Of a stretch of 64,000 nucleotides of DNA, positions 8,894 through 19,067 are shown piece by piece; position 1 is the first letter of the stretch; the number at the start of each line of letters is the position of its first letter. Both the position numbers and the translations under genes were made by a program. The stretch is from Hyalangium gracile (lineage in GTDB: Bacteria > Myxococcota > Myxococcia > Myxococcales > Myxococcaceae): contig NZ_JAHXBG010000015.1 of assembly GCF_020103725.1 (NCBI RefSeq), positions 1-64,000 on the forward strand, read 5' to 3'. The notes below the pieces were generated by a model. The model saw only the letters and a program-made list of their open reading frames with translations. It made no database searches and had not been told where the DNA came from.

Positions 8894-10399
8894 GTGTCTC
8901 CCGCCGCCCTGCGTCGTCACTTCCTCCGCAGCCTCGCCTCGCTCGCCACCTCCATCCCGCTGTTCCGTCCGGGCAGCTCGCTGCCGGGCGCCAACGCACC
9001 GCTGGTGGGCGCTCCCCCGCTGGATGTGGCCTCCGTGCGGACGCGCTCGCGCCCGGCGCTCCGCCTGTCCCTGCGAGCCTCGGTGGCCGAGGGGATGTTC
9101 GCGGAGGTGTTCACCGCGTGCGCGGGCGCCACGGTGCTCACCGCCTGGGCGCTGGCGCTGAAGCTGGGGCCCTTCCTGGTGGGAGTGATGGCCTCGCTGT
9201 CCTTCCTCGCCCAGTTCGTGCAGTTCCCCGCGGCGTGGCTCACCTCCACCTTCGGGCACCGGCGCGTGGCGCTCACCGCGGTGTGCCTGTCGCGGCTGGC
9301 GATCCTGCCGCTGTGCCTGCTCCCCTGGCTGCCGCTGTCCCTGGCCGGGCAGCAGCGACTGCTGGTGGGGATCGCCGCCGCTTCGGCCGTGCTGGGCGTG
9401 GTGGGCAACAACGCCTGGGTGGCGTGGATGGGCGAGCTCGTCCCGCGTCACCTCCGAGGCCGCTTCTTCGGCCGGCGCACGGCGCTGTGCACCGTCGCGG
9501 GCACCCTGGCGTCGCTGGCCGCGGGGGTGTTCCTGGATCGGACGCGGGAGCTCGGCGCGGTGGGCTGGGCGCTGCCGCTGCTCTCCGCGATCGCGTGCAT
9601 CGTGGGCGTCATCACCGCGCTCCTGATGGCGCGGCAGCATGATCCGGCGCCGGGGAGCTCGGCGATCCGGCTGGACTTCGAGTCGGCGAAGGTGCCGCTG
9701 CGGGATCCGCGGGCGCGCCGGGTGCTGCTGTACCAGGTGGCGTGGAACGCGGCGATCGGCATCTCGGCGCCCTACTTCGCGCTGCACATGCTCCAGAACC
9801 TGAAGATGACGTTCGTCGTCATGGCGCTGTACTCGGCCGTCGTGGCGGCGGTGCGCGTGCTGCTGGGGCCGCTGTGGGGCAAGCTCATCGACCGGGTGGG
9901 GGCACAGCCGGTGGTGCTGGCGTGCTCGCTCGGGCTCACGCTGGTGCCGCTGATCTGGCTGTTCCCCACCGAGGGGATGATGTGGCCGCTGGTGTTCGAC
10001 GTGATCCTCGCGGGCTCGCTGTGGAGCGGCCATGGCCTGGCGGTGTTCGCGCTGCCGCTGGCGGTGGCTCCTCGGAAGGGCCGGCCCTTCTACCTGGCGG
10101 CCTTCGCCACCGCGGGAGGACTGGCCTACGCGGCGGCCTCCGCGCTGGGCGGGGGCCTGGCGAGCGCCCTGCCCGCCCACTTCACCCTGGGCCGGCACGA
10201 GTGGGCGAACTTCCAGGTGCTCTTCCTCATCTCCGCGGTGGCGCGGTTCGGCGCGGCCTTCCTCGCCATGCGCATCATCGAGCCGGACGCGCGCCCGGTG
10301 CGCTCCCTGGGCGCGCTCGTGGAGGTGCTGTGGCCGCGCGTCCGCCCCACGCCCGCCCCGGTGCTCGTCGAGGCCCGGACGGGCAACGGCGAGCGGTGA
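8894..10399 (+). CDS. Major facilitator superfamily (MFS) transporter
   Basis: The product is 501 residues from GTG 8894, with many hydrophobic helices. The loop RHLRGRFFGRR between helices is typical of MFS carriers. A long basic stretch of about 60 residues precedes the first helix, so translation may start further downstream; no strong ribosome-binding site stands just before the GTG. A linker near residues 250-275 divides two helix bundles. The substrate cannot be told from sequence. The gene converges on the chemotaxis receptor gene with a 41-base gap. Confidence 0.85.
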   Translation: MSPAALRRHFLRSLASLATSIPLFRPGSSLPGANAPLVGAPPLDVASVRTRSRPALRLSLRASVAEGMFAEVFTACAGATVLTAWALALKLGPFLVGVMASLSFLAQFVQFPAAWLTSTFGHRRVALTAVCLSRLAILPLCLLPWLPLSLAGQQRLLVGIAAASAVLGVVGNNAWVAWMGELVPRHLRGRFFGRRTALCTVAGTLASLAAGVFLDRTRELGAVGWALPLLSAIACIVGVITALLMARQHDPAPGSSAIRLDFESAKVPLRDPRARRVLLYQVAWNAAIGISAPYFALHMLQNLKMTFVVMALYSAVVAAVRVLLGPLWGKLIDRVGAQPVVLACSLGLTLVPLIWLFPTEGMMWPLVFDVILAGSLWSGHGLAVFALPLAVAPRKGRPFYLAAFATAGGLAYAAASALGGGLASALPAHFTLGRHEWANFQVLFLISAVARFGAAFLAMRIIEPDARPVRSLGALVEVLWPRVRPTPAPVLVEARTGNGER

Positions 10400-10417
10400 A
10401 GGCCTGAGGCCCAGCCC

Positions 10418-10434
10418 CGGCGCCCACCGCGCCG
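10418..10434. terminator. GC-rich hairpin in a convergent gap
   Basis: CGGCGC and GCGCCG form a perfect 6-bp stem with a 5-base loop between the 3' ends of the MFS and chemotaxis genes. There is no T tract on either strand, so a bidirectional terminator role is only suggested by position. Confidence 0.35.
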
Positions 10435-10440
10435 AGCGGC

Positions 10441-11976
10441 TCAGAGGCGGTAGCCGCGGACCACCTGGGAGACGCGCTCGGAGAGCGCCTGGAGCGAGTC
10501 CACCGAGGCGGTGGTGGAGGTGATGCGCTCCAGGGTGTCGTTCATCAGCGAGTTCAGCTCGTTCACGGCGGTGGAGATCTGCTGGATGCCGCTGGTCTGC
10601 TGACTGACGGTGCTGGCGATCTGCCGGACGGACGCGGAGCTGTCGCGGACGATGTCGGACAGGGCCTGGAGGTTGTCGCCGGACTGGCGGATCTGGGAGA
10701 GCCCCTCCTCCATCTTGTGGGTGCCCTCCTCGGTGATGCGCACGGTGGTGACGATGGCCTCGCTCACGTCGCCGAGCAGATCCCGCACCTGCGAGGTGGC
10801 GCGGATGGACTGGTCCGCCAGGGCGCGGATCTCCCGGGCCACCACGGCGAAGCCCTTGCCGTGCTCGCCGGAGCGCACGGCCTCGATGGCGGCGTTGAGC
10901 GCCAGCATGTGGGACTGGTCCGCCAGGTCCTTCACCGTCTGGGTGATGCCGCCGATCTGCCGGGTGCGCTCGCCCAGCGAGGTGATCTGCGTGGCGATCT
11001 GCTTCACCGTCTCGAGCATCTCCACCAGCCCGTTGATGCTCTCGCTGATGGCGGCGCCGCCCTTCTTGCCCAGCTCGTCGGCGCGAGCGGCCACCTTGAG
11101 GACGGACTCCGCCGTCTGGGAGGCGTCGCTGGAGGTCCGGTGGAGCTCCTGCGCCGTGGTCTGCGTCTCATGCAGCGAGCTGGCGTAGCGGCTGGCCATC
11201 TCGTTCTGGTCGCTGGCGGAGTGGCTGAGCACCCGGACGGACTGGGTCATCAGCTCCGAGGAGAACTGGAGCTCGTGCAGCACCTCCTTGAGCCGGTTCA
11301 CCATGGAGGCGAAGGCCAGGGAGAGCTGTCCCACCTCGTCCTGGGAGTCCACCCGGATGGACTCGCGCAGGTCGCCCTGGTCGGCGATGCGCCGGGCCAC
11401 CTGGGTGAGCCGCAGCAGGGGCGCCACGATCCGCCGGCTGAAGAGGTAGGCCCCGATGCAGAAGGCCAGCAGGGCTCCCAGGAGCACGCTGCCGAAGCGG
11501 AGGGTGAGCTCCTGGAGCCGCTCGCGCGCCGCGGAGCGGTTGAAGCCCACGTGGATGGAGCCGAGCGCCCCCTCGAGCACCGGGGCGCGCAGCGAGAGGA
11601 TCTCGGCCTCCTTGACGAGGAACGTGTGCGACGCCTGCTTGGAGAGGAGCTGCTTGTGCTGCTCCCGGAGGACGGGGGCGAAGGAGCCGGAGACGGCGAG
11701 CAGCGCACCCTCCGGGTCCACCACCGCGATGTAGGCCACCTTGGAGCGGCTGGCGACCTCGTCGATGGCGCCCTGGACGGCGGCGTCCTGGTGCCGGGCC
11801 ATCAGCTCCAGCAGCGTGGAGGAGAGCGCGGTGGGGAGCGCGGCGCCGATCTCCTCTCCTTGGGCGTCGAAGCCGGCCTCCATGCGAGGCAGCAGATACC
11901 CGAAGGCGAGCAGCCCCGTGAGGATGGCGACCCCGAGCGGGCCAAGGCTGAGCTTCTGAGAGAGGGAGAGGCGCAT
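10441..11976 (-). CDS. Methyl-accepting chemotaxis protein (membrane chemoreceptor)
   Basis: The product is 511 residues from ATG 11976. The frame continues upstream to 12108, but that part is basic and lacks a plausible role. The layout is an N-terminal membrane helix (about 8-28), a periplasmic sensing region of about 145 residues, a second helix (near [14 protein letters not shown]), a HAMP linker and a long helical signalling domain. The kinase-contacting hairpin is conserved ([22 protein letters not shown]). The sensor region is short and the ligand unknown. No che genes lie beside it, so it is probably an orphan receptor feeding a distant pathway. Confidence 0.93.
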   Translation of the reverse strand: MRLSLSQKLSLGPLGVAILTGLLAFGYLLPRMEAGFDAQGEEIGAALPTALSSTLLELMARHQDAAVQGAIDEVASRSKVAYIAVVDPEGALLAVSGSFAPVLREQHKQLLSKQASHTFLVKEAEILSLRAPVLEGALGSIHVGFNRSAARERLQELTLRFGSVLLGALLAFCIGAYLFSRRIVAPLLRLTQVARRIADQGDLRESIRVDSQDEVGQLSLAFASMVNRLKEVLHELQFSSELMTQSVRVLSHSASDQNEMASRYASSLHETQTTAQELHRTSSDASQTAESVLKVAARADELGKKGGAAISESINGLVEMLETVKQIATQITSLGERTRQIGGITQTVKDLADQSHMLALNAAIEAVRSGEHGKGFAVVAREIRALADQSIRATSQVRDLLGDVSEAIVTTVRITEEGTHKMEEGLSQIRQSGDNLQALSDIVRDSSASVRQIASTVSQQTSGIQQISTAVNELNSLMNDTLERITSTTASVDSLQALSERVSQVVRGYRL

Positions 11977-12139
11977 CAGAAAGCCAGATTGTGAGTGCGG
12001 GGAGGAAGACAATGCAATCACTCTGCCCGTCACGGCGCAGCCAGGAGACGTGTCACGTCCTACGACGGCGCGGAACGCAGCACGGTGGGGTCGTGTGTCC
12101 GGCGGCAAGGCAGGCGGGCAGCCCCTCCCTGGCGCCGGC

Positions 12140-12925
12140 TCAGCCCCCGGCGCGGGCCATGGCCTCCCAGGCCTCCAGGCGGCGATCCAGGGCGGTGAGC
12201 GCCCACAGGTCGGCCTTGTTGTCCGGGTCCAGGGCCCCCAGGGCGCGCCGCAGCGGCTCCCGGGCCTGGATGACGCCCCACTCCGAGAGCACGCGCAGCG
12301 CCATGATGGACGAGCGCTCGGCCAGCAGCCCGAGGAGCGCGGAGACGACGCGCTCGCTCCGCTCGGCCGAGAGGCGCTGGACGGCCTCGTGACGCTCCTC
12401 GGGGGTGGACTCGGGATCGGCCAGGACTGCGGAGAGCGATTGGAAGCGCTCCGGGTCCAGCAGCTCGTGGGGGCCGTCCTTCACCCAGTGCTCCAGGGTG
12501 ACGCTGGTCCCGCCGAACGAGACGCACTCGCGGCCCACCCCATCGTCCCCGAACAGGCCGAGGATGCGCTCCGGAGAAGGCGTGCCGCCCTCGAGCAGCC
12601 CCTTGGCGCGGGCGAAGAGCCCGGAGGAGTCGCCGATCAGGTGGACACGCACCACGGAGGCCTCCGCGTCCGCGCTGCGCTCCGGGCTGACCCGTCCCCA
12701 CTTGAGGAAGACCTCGGCGAGCCCGCGCTGGTGCACGTACCAACGGTACTCCAGCCACACGGCGCTGGGGCGGTCGGCGAAGCGCGGCTCATCGGGCTCA
12801 TAGAGGCGCGAGGCGCCCTCGGGCATCCCGGCGAAGCAGCGGTCCACGAGAGCCTGGGCGTCCTTGAGTCGCATGGGATGGTGGAGCTTAGTGCGAGTAT
12901 CGTCGCGGGTGGGCACTGCCTTCAC
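12140..12925 (-). CDS. Hypothetical protein, helical, possibly HEAT-like
   Basis: The product is 261 residues from GTG 12925, which has AGGAG at good spacing. An internal ATG at 12874 ([14 protein letters not shown]) is an alternative start. The first half contains mixed motifs such as [20 protein letters not shown]. The second half is leucine/alanine-rich helical pairs ([20 protein letters not shown]) reminiscent of HEAT repeats. No catalytic motif or membrane helix is visible. It diverges from the DUF6361 operon with only 40 bases between starts, so the two may share a control region. Confidence 0.7.
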   Translation of the reverse strand: MKAVPTRDDTRTKLHHPMRLKDAQALVDRCFAGMPEGASRLYEPDEPRFADRPSAVWLEYRWYVHQRGLAEVFLKWGRVSPERSADAEASVVRVHLIGDSSGLFARAKGLLEGGTPSPERILGLFGDDGVGRECVSFGGTSVTLEHWVKDGPHELLDPERFQSLSAVLADPESTPEERHEAVQRLSAERSERVVSALLGLLAERSSIMALRVLSEWGVIQAREPLRRALGALDPDNKADLWALTALDRRLEAWEAMARAGG

Positions 12926-12965
12926 ACCCGCGCTCCTGAATCCCGGCTAGGCTGCCATCCTTGCC

Positions 12966-14189
12966 ATGGAGTCCTCCCTCGGCTGGGTCTATTTTTCGCG
13001 ACGAGCATTCAAACGGGCGGAGGCGCTGCTCGCGGAGAGCGGCCAAGGCGTGCTCGATGAGATGGGATTCCTCGCCGTTCACTCCGCTTACGCCAACCGC
13101 TTCTTCCCGGGCACCTCCGTCCTTCATACCCGCCTGCGCTACGTCCTCTTCATTCCCTGGATCTATGAAGATCTGTCGATCCTGGGAGTGGAGCGAGGTC
13201 AGCTGGCCCGAGAGCTGGAGAAGCGGGAGATGCTGCTGACGGGGCGCCTCGAAGCTGGAACCGTCAAAGGCGACAGCTGGGGGATCATTGGCGTGGATAA
13301 CTACCAACGCAAGAAGCCGGCCGCCCAGCCCGCTTCGCAGATCTATTGGGGGGCGCTGGGGCACTGGAGGGTCCTCCGCGCCCAGATCGGAGGCCAGCCG
13401 CCGAGCCGGACCATGCTCCACCGCTCCTGGCGGCCACGTGAGCGACGAGCCCCTCTGGACGATGACAAGACTCCCCTCAGTGAGGAAGCGTTCCCCTTCA
13501 CGCAGCTTCCTCCACGGCCGCCTCACTGGGAGAACGCCAGCTCGCCGCTGGACTTCCGCATCCTCTCGAAGGAACGGCAGTTTTTGAGAAACCATCTGCT
13601 CTCGGTGACGAGGCGAGACGGTCAGCCCTCCTTCCTGTCTCGCCTCGTGGAGCGTGGGCCTGTGGTGCAGCCAGGTCTCTCACTGTATGACGACTCCGTC
13701 CTGGCTGCTGCGGATCGGGACGACAGGGAGGCCCTGGAACGAGCCAGGAGAGCCGCAGCCCTGGCCGCCGTGGGACGCGGCGTTTATGCGGCCCTCGTCG
13801 AGCAGGTTCGAGAGAACGATGGTGATACTCCAACGCCTCGGCGCCATCGGGAGAACCTCTCGAAGGTACTCGCCAGACATGGCCCCGAAGGCTCCAGCCT
13901 CGACGTAGAGGCCATGAGGGAGGACGCGGACTTCCCCGAAGACATTCTCGAGGTGCTTCGAGAGCTGCGCCGGTGGGTGGTGCAGGCACCGAACCGCCCG
14001 GAAGAACTGGCCACGCTTTTCGAGAAGGTGGAGTACCTCCGGAAGAAGGATCGCGCCAGACTCTCCCGAACGCTCATGGGGCGTGCCCGCCGAAGCGAGT
14101 GGGATCCCGAGAGCCACCCCGGCGCCGAGCCCCTCCACTACCGGTGGCACATCGTGAGGAACCTGCTGTCCGATCTGGGGCAGGACTGA
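12966..14189 (+). CDS. DUF6361-like protein, first gene of a candidate defence operon
   Basis: The product is 407 residues from ATG 12966. The N-terminus (LGWVYFSRRAFKRAEALL, then FFPGTSVLHTRLRYVLFIPW) matches my memory of the DUF6361 family, which is often found beside phospholipase D-like and helicase genes. No known catalytic motif is evident. The gene starts almost directly after a possible promoter element with no clear ribosome-binding site. Its TGA (14187-14189) abuts the next ATG at 14190. Tight linkage to a nuclease-fold gene and an SNF2 helicase suggests a subunit of one complex. The molecular role is unknown. Confidence 0.75.
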   Translation: MESSLGWVYFSRRAFKRAEALLAESGQGVLDEMGFLAVHSAYANRFFPGTSVLHTRLRYVLFIPWIYEDLSILGVERGQLARELEKREMLLTGRLEAGTVKGDSWGIIGVDNYQRKKPAAQPASQIYWGALGHWRVLRAQIGGQPPSRTMLHRSWRPRERRAPLDDDKTPLSEEAFPFTQLPPRPPHWENASSPLDFRILSKERQFLRNHLLSVTRRDGQPSFLSRLVERGPVVQPGLSLYDDSVLAAADRDDREALERARRAAALAAVGRGVYAALVEQVRENDGDTPTPRRHRENLSKVLARHGPEGSSLDVEAMREDADFPEDILEVLRELRRWVVQAPNRPEELATLFEKVEYLRKKDRARLSRTLMGRARRSEWDPESHPGAEPLHYRWHIVRNLLSDLGQD

Positions 14190-16004
14190 ATGGCACTGGG
14201 AAGACGAGACACGCTCGCGCTCCTCGACGCCATCCGCCCAGAGCCGGGACAGGAGGTGCAGTGGGCACTGTTCGCGACCTACTCCGCCGAACTCGTGGCG
14301 TTGGTGGCCATGCTCCTGGCCCTGGCGGGACTGGATGACGAGGACGCGAGCGGCTCCAAGGTAGACCTGGCACGCTCGATCGAGCACCTGCGCGGCCGGG
14401 TTCGCTTCCTCGCACAGGCAGGACGTGTCGTCCCCCCCTCACGTCATCCCCGCGTGCTGGGCCTTCTCGATCAGTTCGTCCGCGAGATCCCCTTCGATGA
14501 GCGAAGAGCCGCATGGCATCCGAAGCTGGCCCTGGTGCGCCTGGGGGCCGCGCAGGGAGAAGCGGAATGGCGGCTCTGGGTCGGAAGTCGGAACCTCACG
14601 AGGGATCTGTCCTGGGACACAGGGCTGCTGCTGGTAGGCCATCCGGGAGGGGCCGGTGTGGAGATCGCCGGCGTGCCCGAAGCTGGCGAGCATCTGGCGA
14701 CCCGAGCCGCTCTGCCGGGGCTCGATCCGGAGACCGTCCAGCGTGAGTTGACCCAGGTCCGCTGGAAACTGCCCGAGGGCGTGCTGGCTCTCCCCGAGCT
14801 GAGGCTCCATACCGGGGCAGCGCGGTCTCTCCCCTCAGCGCCCATGGGGCTTCGCTCGCTGACGATCGTCAGCCCCTTCCTGAGCCAGGGGGTGCTGTCC
14901 ACGCTCAGCTCCTGGGGTGATGCGTCCACACACCGGACGCTCGTCTCTACCCTGCCGGCGCTCCAGAAGCTGCCTCCCGTGCTCCGAGCGACCCTGGGCT
15001 TCGCGCAGGTGGCACACCTGGATGTCCCTGCGCACGAAGAAGCGGTGCCCACCAAAGGAGCAGACTCCGAGAGCGAGGAACAGCCACCCAACCGAGGACT
15101 CCACGGCAAGGTGATCCATGCGGTCCACCAGGGAGGACAGACCCTCTGGCTCGGCAGTGCCAACACCACCGAACGGGGGTGGAAGGGCCCCAACGCCGAG
15201 GTGATTGCCCGGTTGGAGGTAGCTTCCTCGCTGGGAGACTCGCTCCTGGACTTCATCGGCATGGCCCGGCCCGTTGCCTGGAAGGATCTGCCGGAACTCC
15301 CCGCCGAAGATCCGGACGAGCGAGCCCTGGAAGAAGCCCGAGCCGAGGTCTCATCGGGCTGGAAGGTGCTGCAGAGACGAGACCCTCGAGGTGTCGTGCT
15401 CATTGGAGGGCCAGCGCCCCACCCTCAGGACGCGAGCATCGAGCTGGAGGTGGGCCTCCTGGGCGGGGACGGTGTCCTCTGGCCACGAGGAACCGAGGAG
15501 CTTCGCCTCCCATCGGTGGGTCTTCTGGCGGAGACGGAGTGGATCAAGGTCTTGCTGCGCAGGAACCAGCGCACGTGCAGCTGGGTGCAGCGAGCTCCCC
15601 TCGATCCGCCACCTGATGAGGAGCGCGATCGACGCCTGCTGGCCGCCTACCTGGGACCTCGAGCCTTCCTGCTCTGGGTCCGCTCTACATTGCTCGAAGG
15701 AGACACGCTGGACGGAGGGGGCGCCTGGGATGAAGAGCACCGCCCGGCGCCTGCCTCCCACGGGAGGTCCCGGGATGCGGCACTGGTGCAGTGGGCTCCC
15801 AGTCTAGAGCTCGTGCTGCGGTCCTGGGCGCGACAGGGGGATGTGGCCATCCGACGGGCGGATGCCCTCGTCCAGCGCTACCTCTCCCTGGTCGAGAAGT
15901 CCTCCGAACCCGTCTCCCCCGAGGAGCAGCAGGTGCTCCACCAGTTCGCTGCATCCTGGTCGGGAATGGTCGTCGGCCTGCTGGGGGGCGCATGCAGCAA
16001 CTGA
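14190..16004 (+). CDS. Phospholipase D-superfamily protein with two HKD motifs (putative nuclease)
   Basis: The product is 604 residues. Two HxK...GS.N motifs are present: WHPKLALVRL with LWVGSRNLTRD (His110, Lys112, about 132-135) and LHGKVIHAV with LWLGSANTTERGW (around residue 305). Both halves of a PLD active site are therefore present, so it may be catalytically competent. In helicase-linked systems this fold usually cuts nucleic acid rather than lipid. The C-terminal 200 residues have no recognised domain. It starts directly after the DUF6361-like gene and its 3' end overlaps the helicase gene. It is too large, and has too many HKD motifs, to be the small DpdK protein of Dpd islands. 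Confidence 0.85.
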   Translation: MALGRRDTLALLDAIRPEPGQEVQWALFATYSAELVALVAMLLALAGLDDEDASGSKVDLARSIEHLRGRVRFLAQAGRVVPPSRHPRVLGLLDQFVREIPFDERRAAWHPKLALVRLGAAQGEAEWRLWVGSRNLTRDLSWDTGLLLVGHPGGAGVEIAGVPEAGEHLATRAALPGLDPETVQRELTQVRWKLPEGVLALPELRLHTGAARSLPSAPMGLRSLTIVSPFLSQGVLSTLSSWGDASTHRTLVSTLPALQKLPPVLRATLGFAQVAHLDVPAHEEAVPTKGADSESEEQPPNRGLHGKVIHAVHQGGQTLWLGSANTTERGWKGPNAEVIARLEVASSLGDSLLDFIGMARPVAWKDLPELPAEDPDERALEEARAEVSSGWKVLQRRDPRGVVLIGGPAPHPQDASIELEVGLLGGDGVLWPRGTEELRLPSVGLLAETEWIKVLLRRNQRTCSWVQRAPLDPPPDEERDRRLLAAYLGPRAFLLWVRSTLLEGDTLDGGGAWDEEHRPAPASHGRSRDAALVQWAPSLELVLRSWARQGDVAIRRADALVQRYLSLVEKSSEPVSPEEQQVLHQFAASWSGMVVGLLGGACSN

Positions 16005-19003
16005 TGCCGTTCCAGGAGGCGACCGCCGCGGCGGGTCTGCGGACCCTCCAGCACCCCACTGGCCCACGGCGGTTTCTCGTGGCGGATGAGGTCGGGCTGG
16101 GAAAGACCGTCGTCGCTCAACGGATCCTCCACGGGATGCTCGAAGGCCGCTCGACGCCCCTGGTGGTCCTCTACGTCTGCAGCAACCTCGCCATCGCCTA
16201 CCAGAACGTCCAGCGCCTCGCCGCGGTCCTCCCAGAAGAGGAGCGTGAGCAGGCGTGCTGCGATGTCGATCGGCTCTCGCTACTCCCGAGCACCCAACCT
16301 CCCTCCCACCCCCGCCTCCACCTGTACAGCCTGACGCCCCACACCTCCCTGCCGCAGTGGAGCGGGAGCCGCGGCGGCATCTGGGTGGAGAGGGCCTTGC
16401 TGGAGATCCTGGTCGAGAGGATCGCCCCGGAGTTTCTGGCGGGGAGACCGGAGCCGTTCAGCCGGGGGGTGAAGGACTGGAAGCAGAAGCTCGCCTGGAT
16501 GCGCGGCTCCGTGACCAGCGTGGACAAGGTCTCCGCGGCGCTCCTCGAAGAGCTCTTCGCGGAGTTCAAGGTGGACTCGCGACAGCGGCTGCTCGAGGTC
16601 TTGAAGGCCACCCAGGACGAGCTCGCGATCATCATGAGCATGCGCAACGCGCTCGCTTCGGCGGGGATCCGGGAGCTCCGCCCGGACCTGGTAATCCTCG
16701 ACGAGTTCCAGAAGTTTCGAGACTTGCTCTCCGTGGACGGTACCGGGTCCGAAAAGCAAGAGGAAGATCGGGTCGCCGCGCGGCTCATCAGGGGTCACGG
16801 AAAACATCGCCACGGCCTGCTGCTCCTCTCGGCGACGCCCTACCGCCTCTTCACTCGACGCTGGGAGGACGCCAGCGAGGGCGGGCACCACGCTGACTTC
16901 TTCGAGCTGATCGAGTTCCTCGCGGGCGGCCACGAGCACGGACGAGAGCTCCGGCGCGAGTGTGAGCGCCACTTCGTGCGCCTGGGTGAGGCCCTGCGGC
17001 GCGGGGAGCCGGGCGCTCCGGAGGCAGGAGAGGCGCGCCGTCAGCTCACCACTCGCCTCGCGGCGCTGATGGCGAGAACCGAGCGGGCCTTGCATCCAGC
17101 AGGCTGGGAGGAGCACCAGACCGAGCCCCTCCCCGCGGGCATTCCTTCCACCGCGTTTCAGGTCTATCGCCACTTCGTGGGGTGCCTTGCCGAAGACCAC
17201 AAGTCCTGGGCCGTGCCCTACTGGAATTCCATCCCCCTTCCGATGCAAACCCTGGGCTCCCGATACCAAGCATGGCAGAAGGCTACGAGGCGGGCGCGCC
17301 CGGGAGATCTCGAGTTCACGCAGGCGGACCGAGATGCGTTCCAGCTTCAGGAGCCGCTGCCTCATGCGCGTCTCGCAGCGCTCTTTGGCAAGCTTCCTCC
17401 CAGCAGGCTCGCGCTCCCGTGGCTGGCTCCCTCAAAGCCCTGGTGGCCCCTCTCGGGCCAGTGGAAGGACGCGGGGACGGACATGGACAAGCTCCTCGCC
17501 TTCAGCCGATTTCGAGCGGTCCCTCATGCCGTGGCGGCCCTGCTGAGCTTTCAACTGGAGCGCCACTTCCTCGCGCAGCAGGGGCTGGCCTACGAAGCCG
17601 TCTCGCAGCGCCGGCTCTTGACGCTGCGGCGAGATCGCCTGGGCCTCCTGGCTCTCTTCCACCCTTCTCCCTGGCTCATCGAAAACACGGATCCTCGCCA
17701 GGCCCAGGACGAGGACTTGCGAGGAAGTCTGCGCCAGCAGTTGCGTGAGGCGCTGGCCAGGGCCCGAGTGCCCATGCGCGACCACGCCAGCACGCGCCCT
17801 CCATGGTCATTGGTGGCGCGGCTCGACCGCCTCGAGAGTGCTCGGCCCTGGATTCGCAAGGCTTGGGAGAAGATCGCCCTGAAGGACGAGGCCTCGGAGG
17901 CCTCGGCGGCCCTGGATCAATGGCAGCACGAGGCGGGGCTGCAGCTTGGCCCGATCAGCGATCGCGAGTTGGACAGTCTCGCGGACTGGGCACTGACCGC
18001 CCCCGGCATCGTCGTTGGGCGCGCGCTGCGGCGGCACTGGCCGCAGGCCGTTGGGAAGGACGGCTTCGCCAGCACCCTGAGCGCGAGTTGGAAGGGACTG
18101 CGCAGCTATCTCGACCACCCCTTGTTCGCGGCCATCCTCCAGGCAGGCCAGGATCACGAAGGCTTTCCACACGCCATCCGACGGGCCGTCGAAGCGGGCA
18201 ACCTCGAGTCCGTCCTCGACGAGCACTTCTGGGTTCTCGGCGTCCTGTCCGGGACGAGTGGCGACGAGCTTGCGTCGAGCCTGGAAGCCGGGCTCCGCGT
18301 CCATACGAGCAACGCATACTTCCATCCGCTCCAGGGGGAGCGAACCTTCTCGCTCCGGTGCCATGTCGCCCTGCCCATGACCGAAGCGCGGATGCAGGTA
18401 GAGGAGGATGGCACGGAGCGCTCGTTCCGCCCGGACGAGCTGCGAAAGGCCTTCAACACGCCCTTCTGGCCCCATGTGCTCGTCTCGACGTCCGTGGGGC
18501 AGGAGGGGCTGGACTTCCACGCCTGGTGCAGCTCGATCCTACACTGGGATCTGCCGACCAACCCGATCGATCTCGAGCAACGTGAAGGGCGCATCCGGCG
18601 CTTCGCGGGGCGCGCCATCCGCCGAGCGCTCGCGGAGCGGTTCACGGAGCATGAGCCCAAGGACATGAGCCCCTGGGTCTTCCATGCCGGGCAGGCCCAG
18701 CAGCAGCTGGCGGATGCATCCGGACTCTGTCCCTGGTGGGTGTACCCGGGCGCCACCGTGCACCGCTACATCCTGGATGTCCCTCTCAGCGAGGAGAGCG
18801 CGCGGCTGGCGAGCCTGAAGGAGGAGCGCTGGCTGTACCGGCTCGCGCTCGGCCAGCCGAACCAGGAGGACCTGATCCAGATGCTGATGGGACGAATCTC
18901 TCCCAGTGAGGTCCAGGACGTGATGCTGTGTCTGTCCCCCTGGTTCCTCGAGAAGCGCTCCCAGGGCCCGGCCATCCCTGTCCCCCCTGAAAGCCCACCC
19001 TAA
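15992..19003 (+). CDS. SNF2/SWI2-type superfamily 2 helicase/translocase, third gene of the operon
   Basis: The product is 1003 residues. ATG 15992 overlaps the upstream stop by 13 bases; ATG 16004 (TGATG) is also possible. Walker A is ADEVGLGKT (31-39) and motif II is LVILDEFQKF (about residue 236). Motif III is LLLSATPYRL. The C-terminal RecA lobe has STSVGQEGLDFHAW, HWDLPTNPIDLEQREGRIRRF (motifs V and VI). A long variable insertion lies between the lobes (about 340-780), as in large bacterial defence translocases. With the PLD-like and DUF6361-like proteins it would form a DNA-translocating nuclease system. Confidence 0.9.
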   Translation: MQQLMPFQEATAAAGLRTLQHPTGPRRFLVADEVGLGKTVVAQRILHGMLEGRSTPLVVLYVCSNLAIAYQNVQRLAAVLPEEEREQACCDVDRLSLLPSTQPPSHPRLHLYSLTPHTSLPQWSGSRGGIWVERALLEILVERIAPEFLAGRPEPFSRGVKDWKQKLAWMRGSVTSVDKVSAALLEELFAEFKVDSRQRLLEVLKATQDELAIIMSMRNALASAGIRELRPDLVILDEFQKFRDLLSVDGTGSEKQEEDRVAARLIRGHGKHRHGLLLLSATPYRLFTRRWEDASEGGHHADFFELIEFLAGGHEHGRELRRECERHFVRLGEALRRGEPGAPEAGEARRQLTTRLAALMARTERALHPAGWEEHQTEPLPAGIPSTAFQVYRHFVGCLAEDHKSWAVPYWNSIPLPMQTLGSRYQAWQKATRRARPGDLEFTQADRDAFQLQEPLPHARLAALFGKLPPSRLALPWLAPSKPWWPLSGQWKDAGTDMDKLLAFSRFRAVPHAVAALLSFQLERHFLAQQGLAYEAVSQRRLLTLRRDRLGLLALFHPSPWLIENTDPRQAQDEDLRGSLRQQLREALARARVPMRDHASTRPPWSLVARLDRLESARPWIRKAWEKIALKDEASEASAALDQWQHEAGLQLGPISDRELDSLADWALTAPGIVVGRALRRHWPQAVGKDGFASTLSASWKGLRSYLDHPLFAAILQAGQDHEGFPHAIRRAVEAGNLESVLDEHFWVLGVLSGTSGDELASSLEAGLRVHTSNAYFHPLQGERTFSLRCHVALPMTEARMQVEEDGTERSFRPDELRKAFNTPFWPHVLVSTSVGQEGLDFHAWCSSILHWDLPTNPIDLEQREGRIRRFAGRAIRRALAERFTEHEPKDMSPWVFHAGQAQQQLADASGLCPWWVYPGATVHRYILDVPLSEESARLASLKEERWLYRLALGQPNQEDLIQMLMGRISPSEVQDVMLCLSPWFLEKRSQGPAIPVPPESPP

Positions 19004-19067
19004 GGATTGGCTAATCGGGCCTGTCCCTGTAGAAGGTGCCAGCCACGCCCTCCCTCCTGGGTAACCC

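Noticed and set aside
14190-16004. The PLD-like gene as dpdK
   Set aside because: It is about twice the expected size with two HKD motifs, lies in a different operon 20 kb away on the opposite strand, and is coupled to DUF6361 and SNF2 genes.
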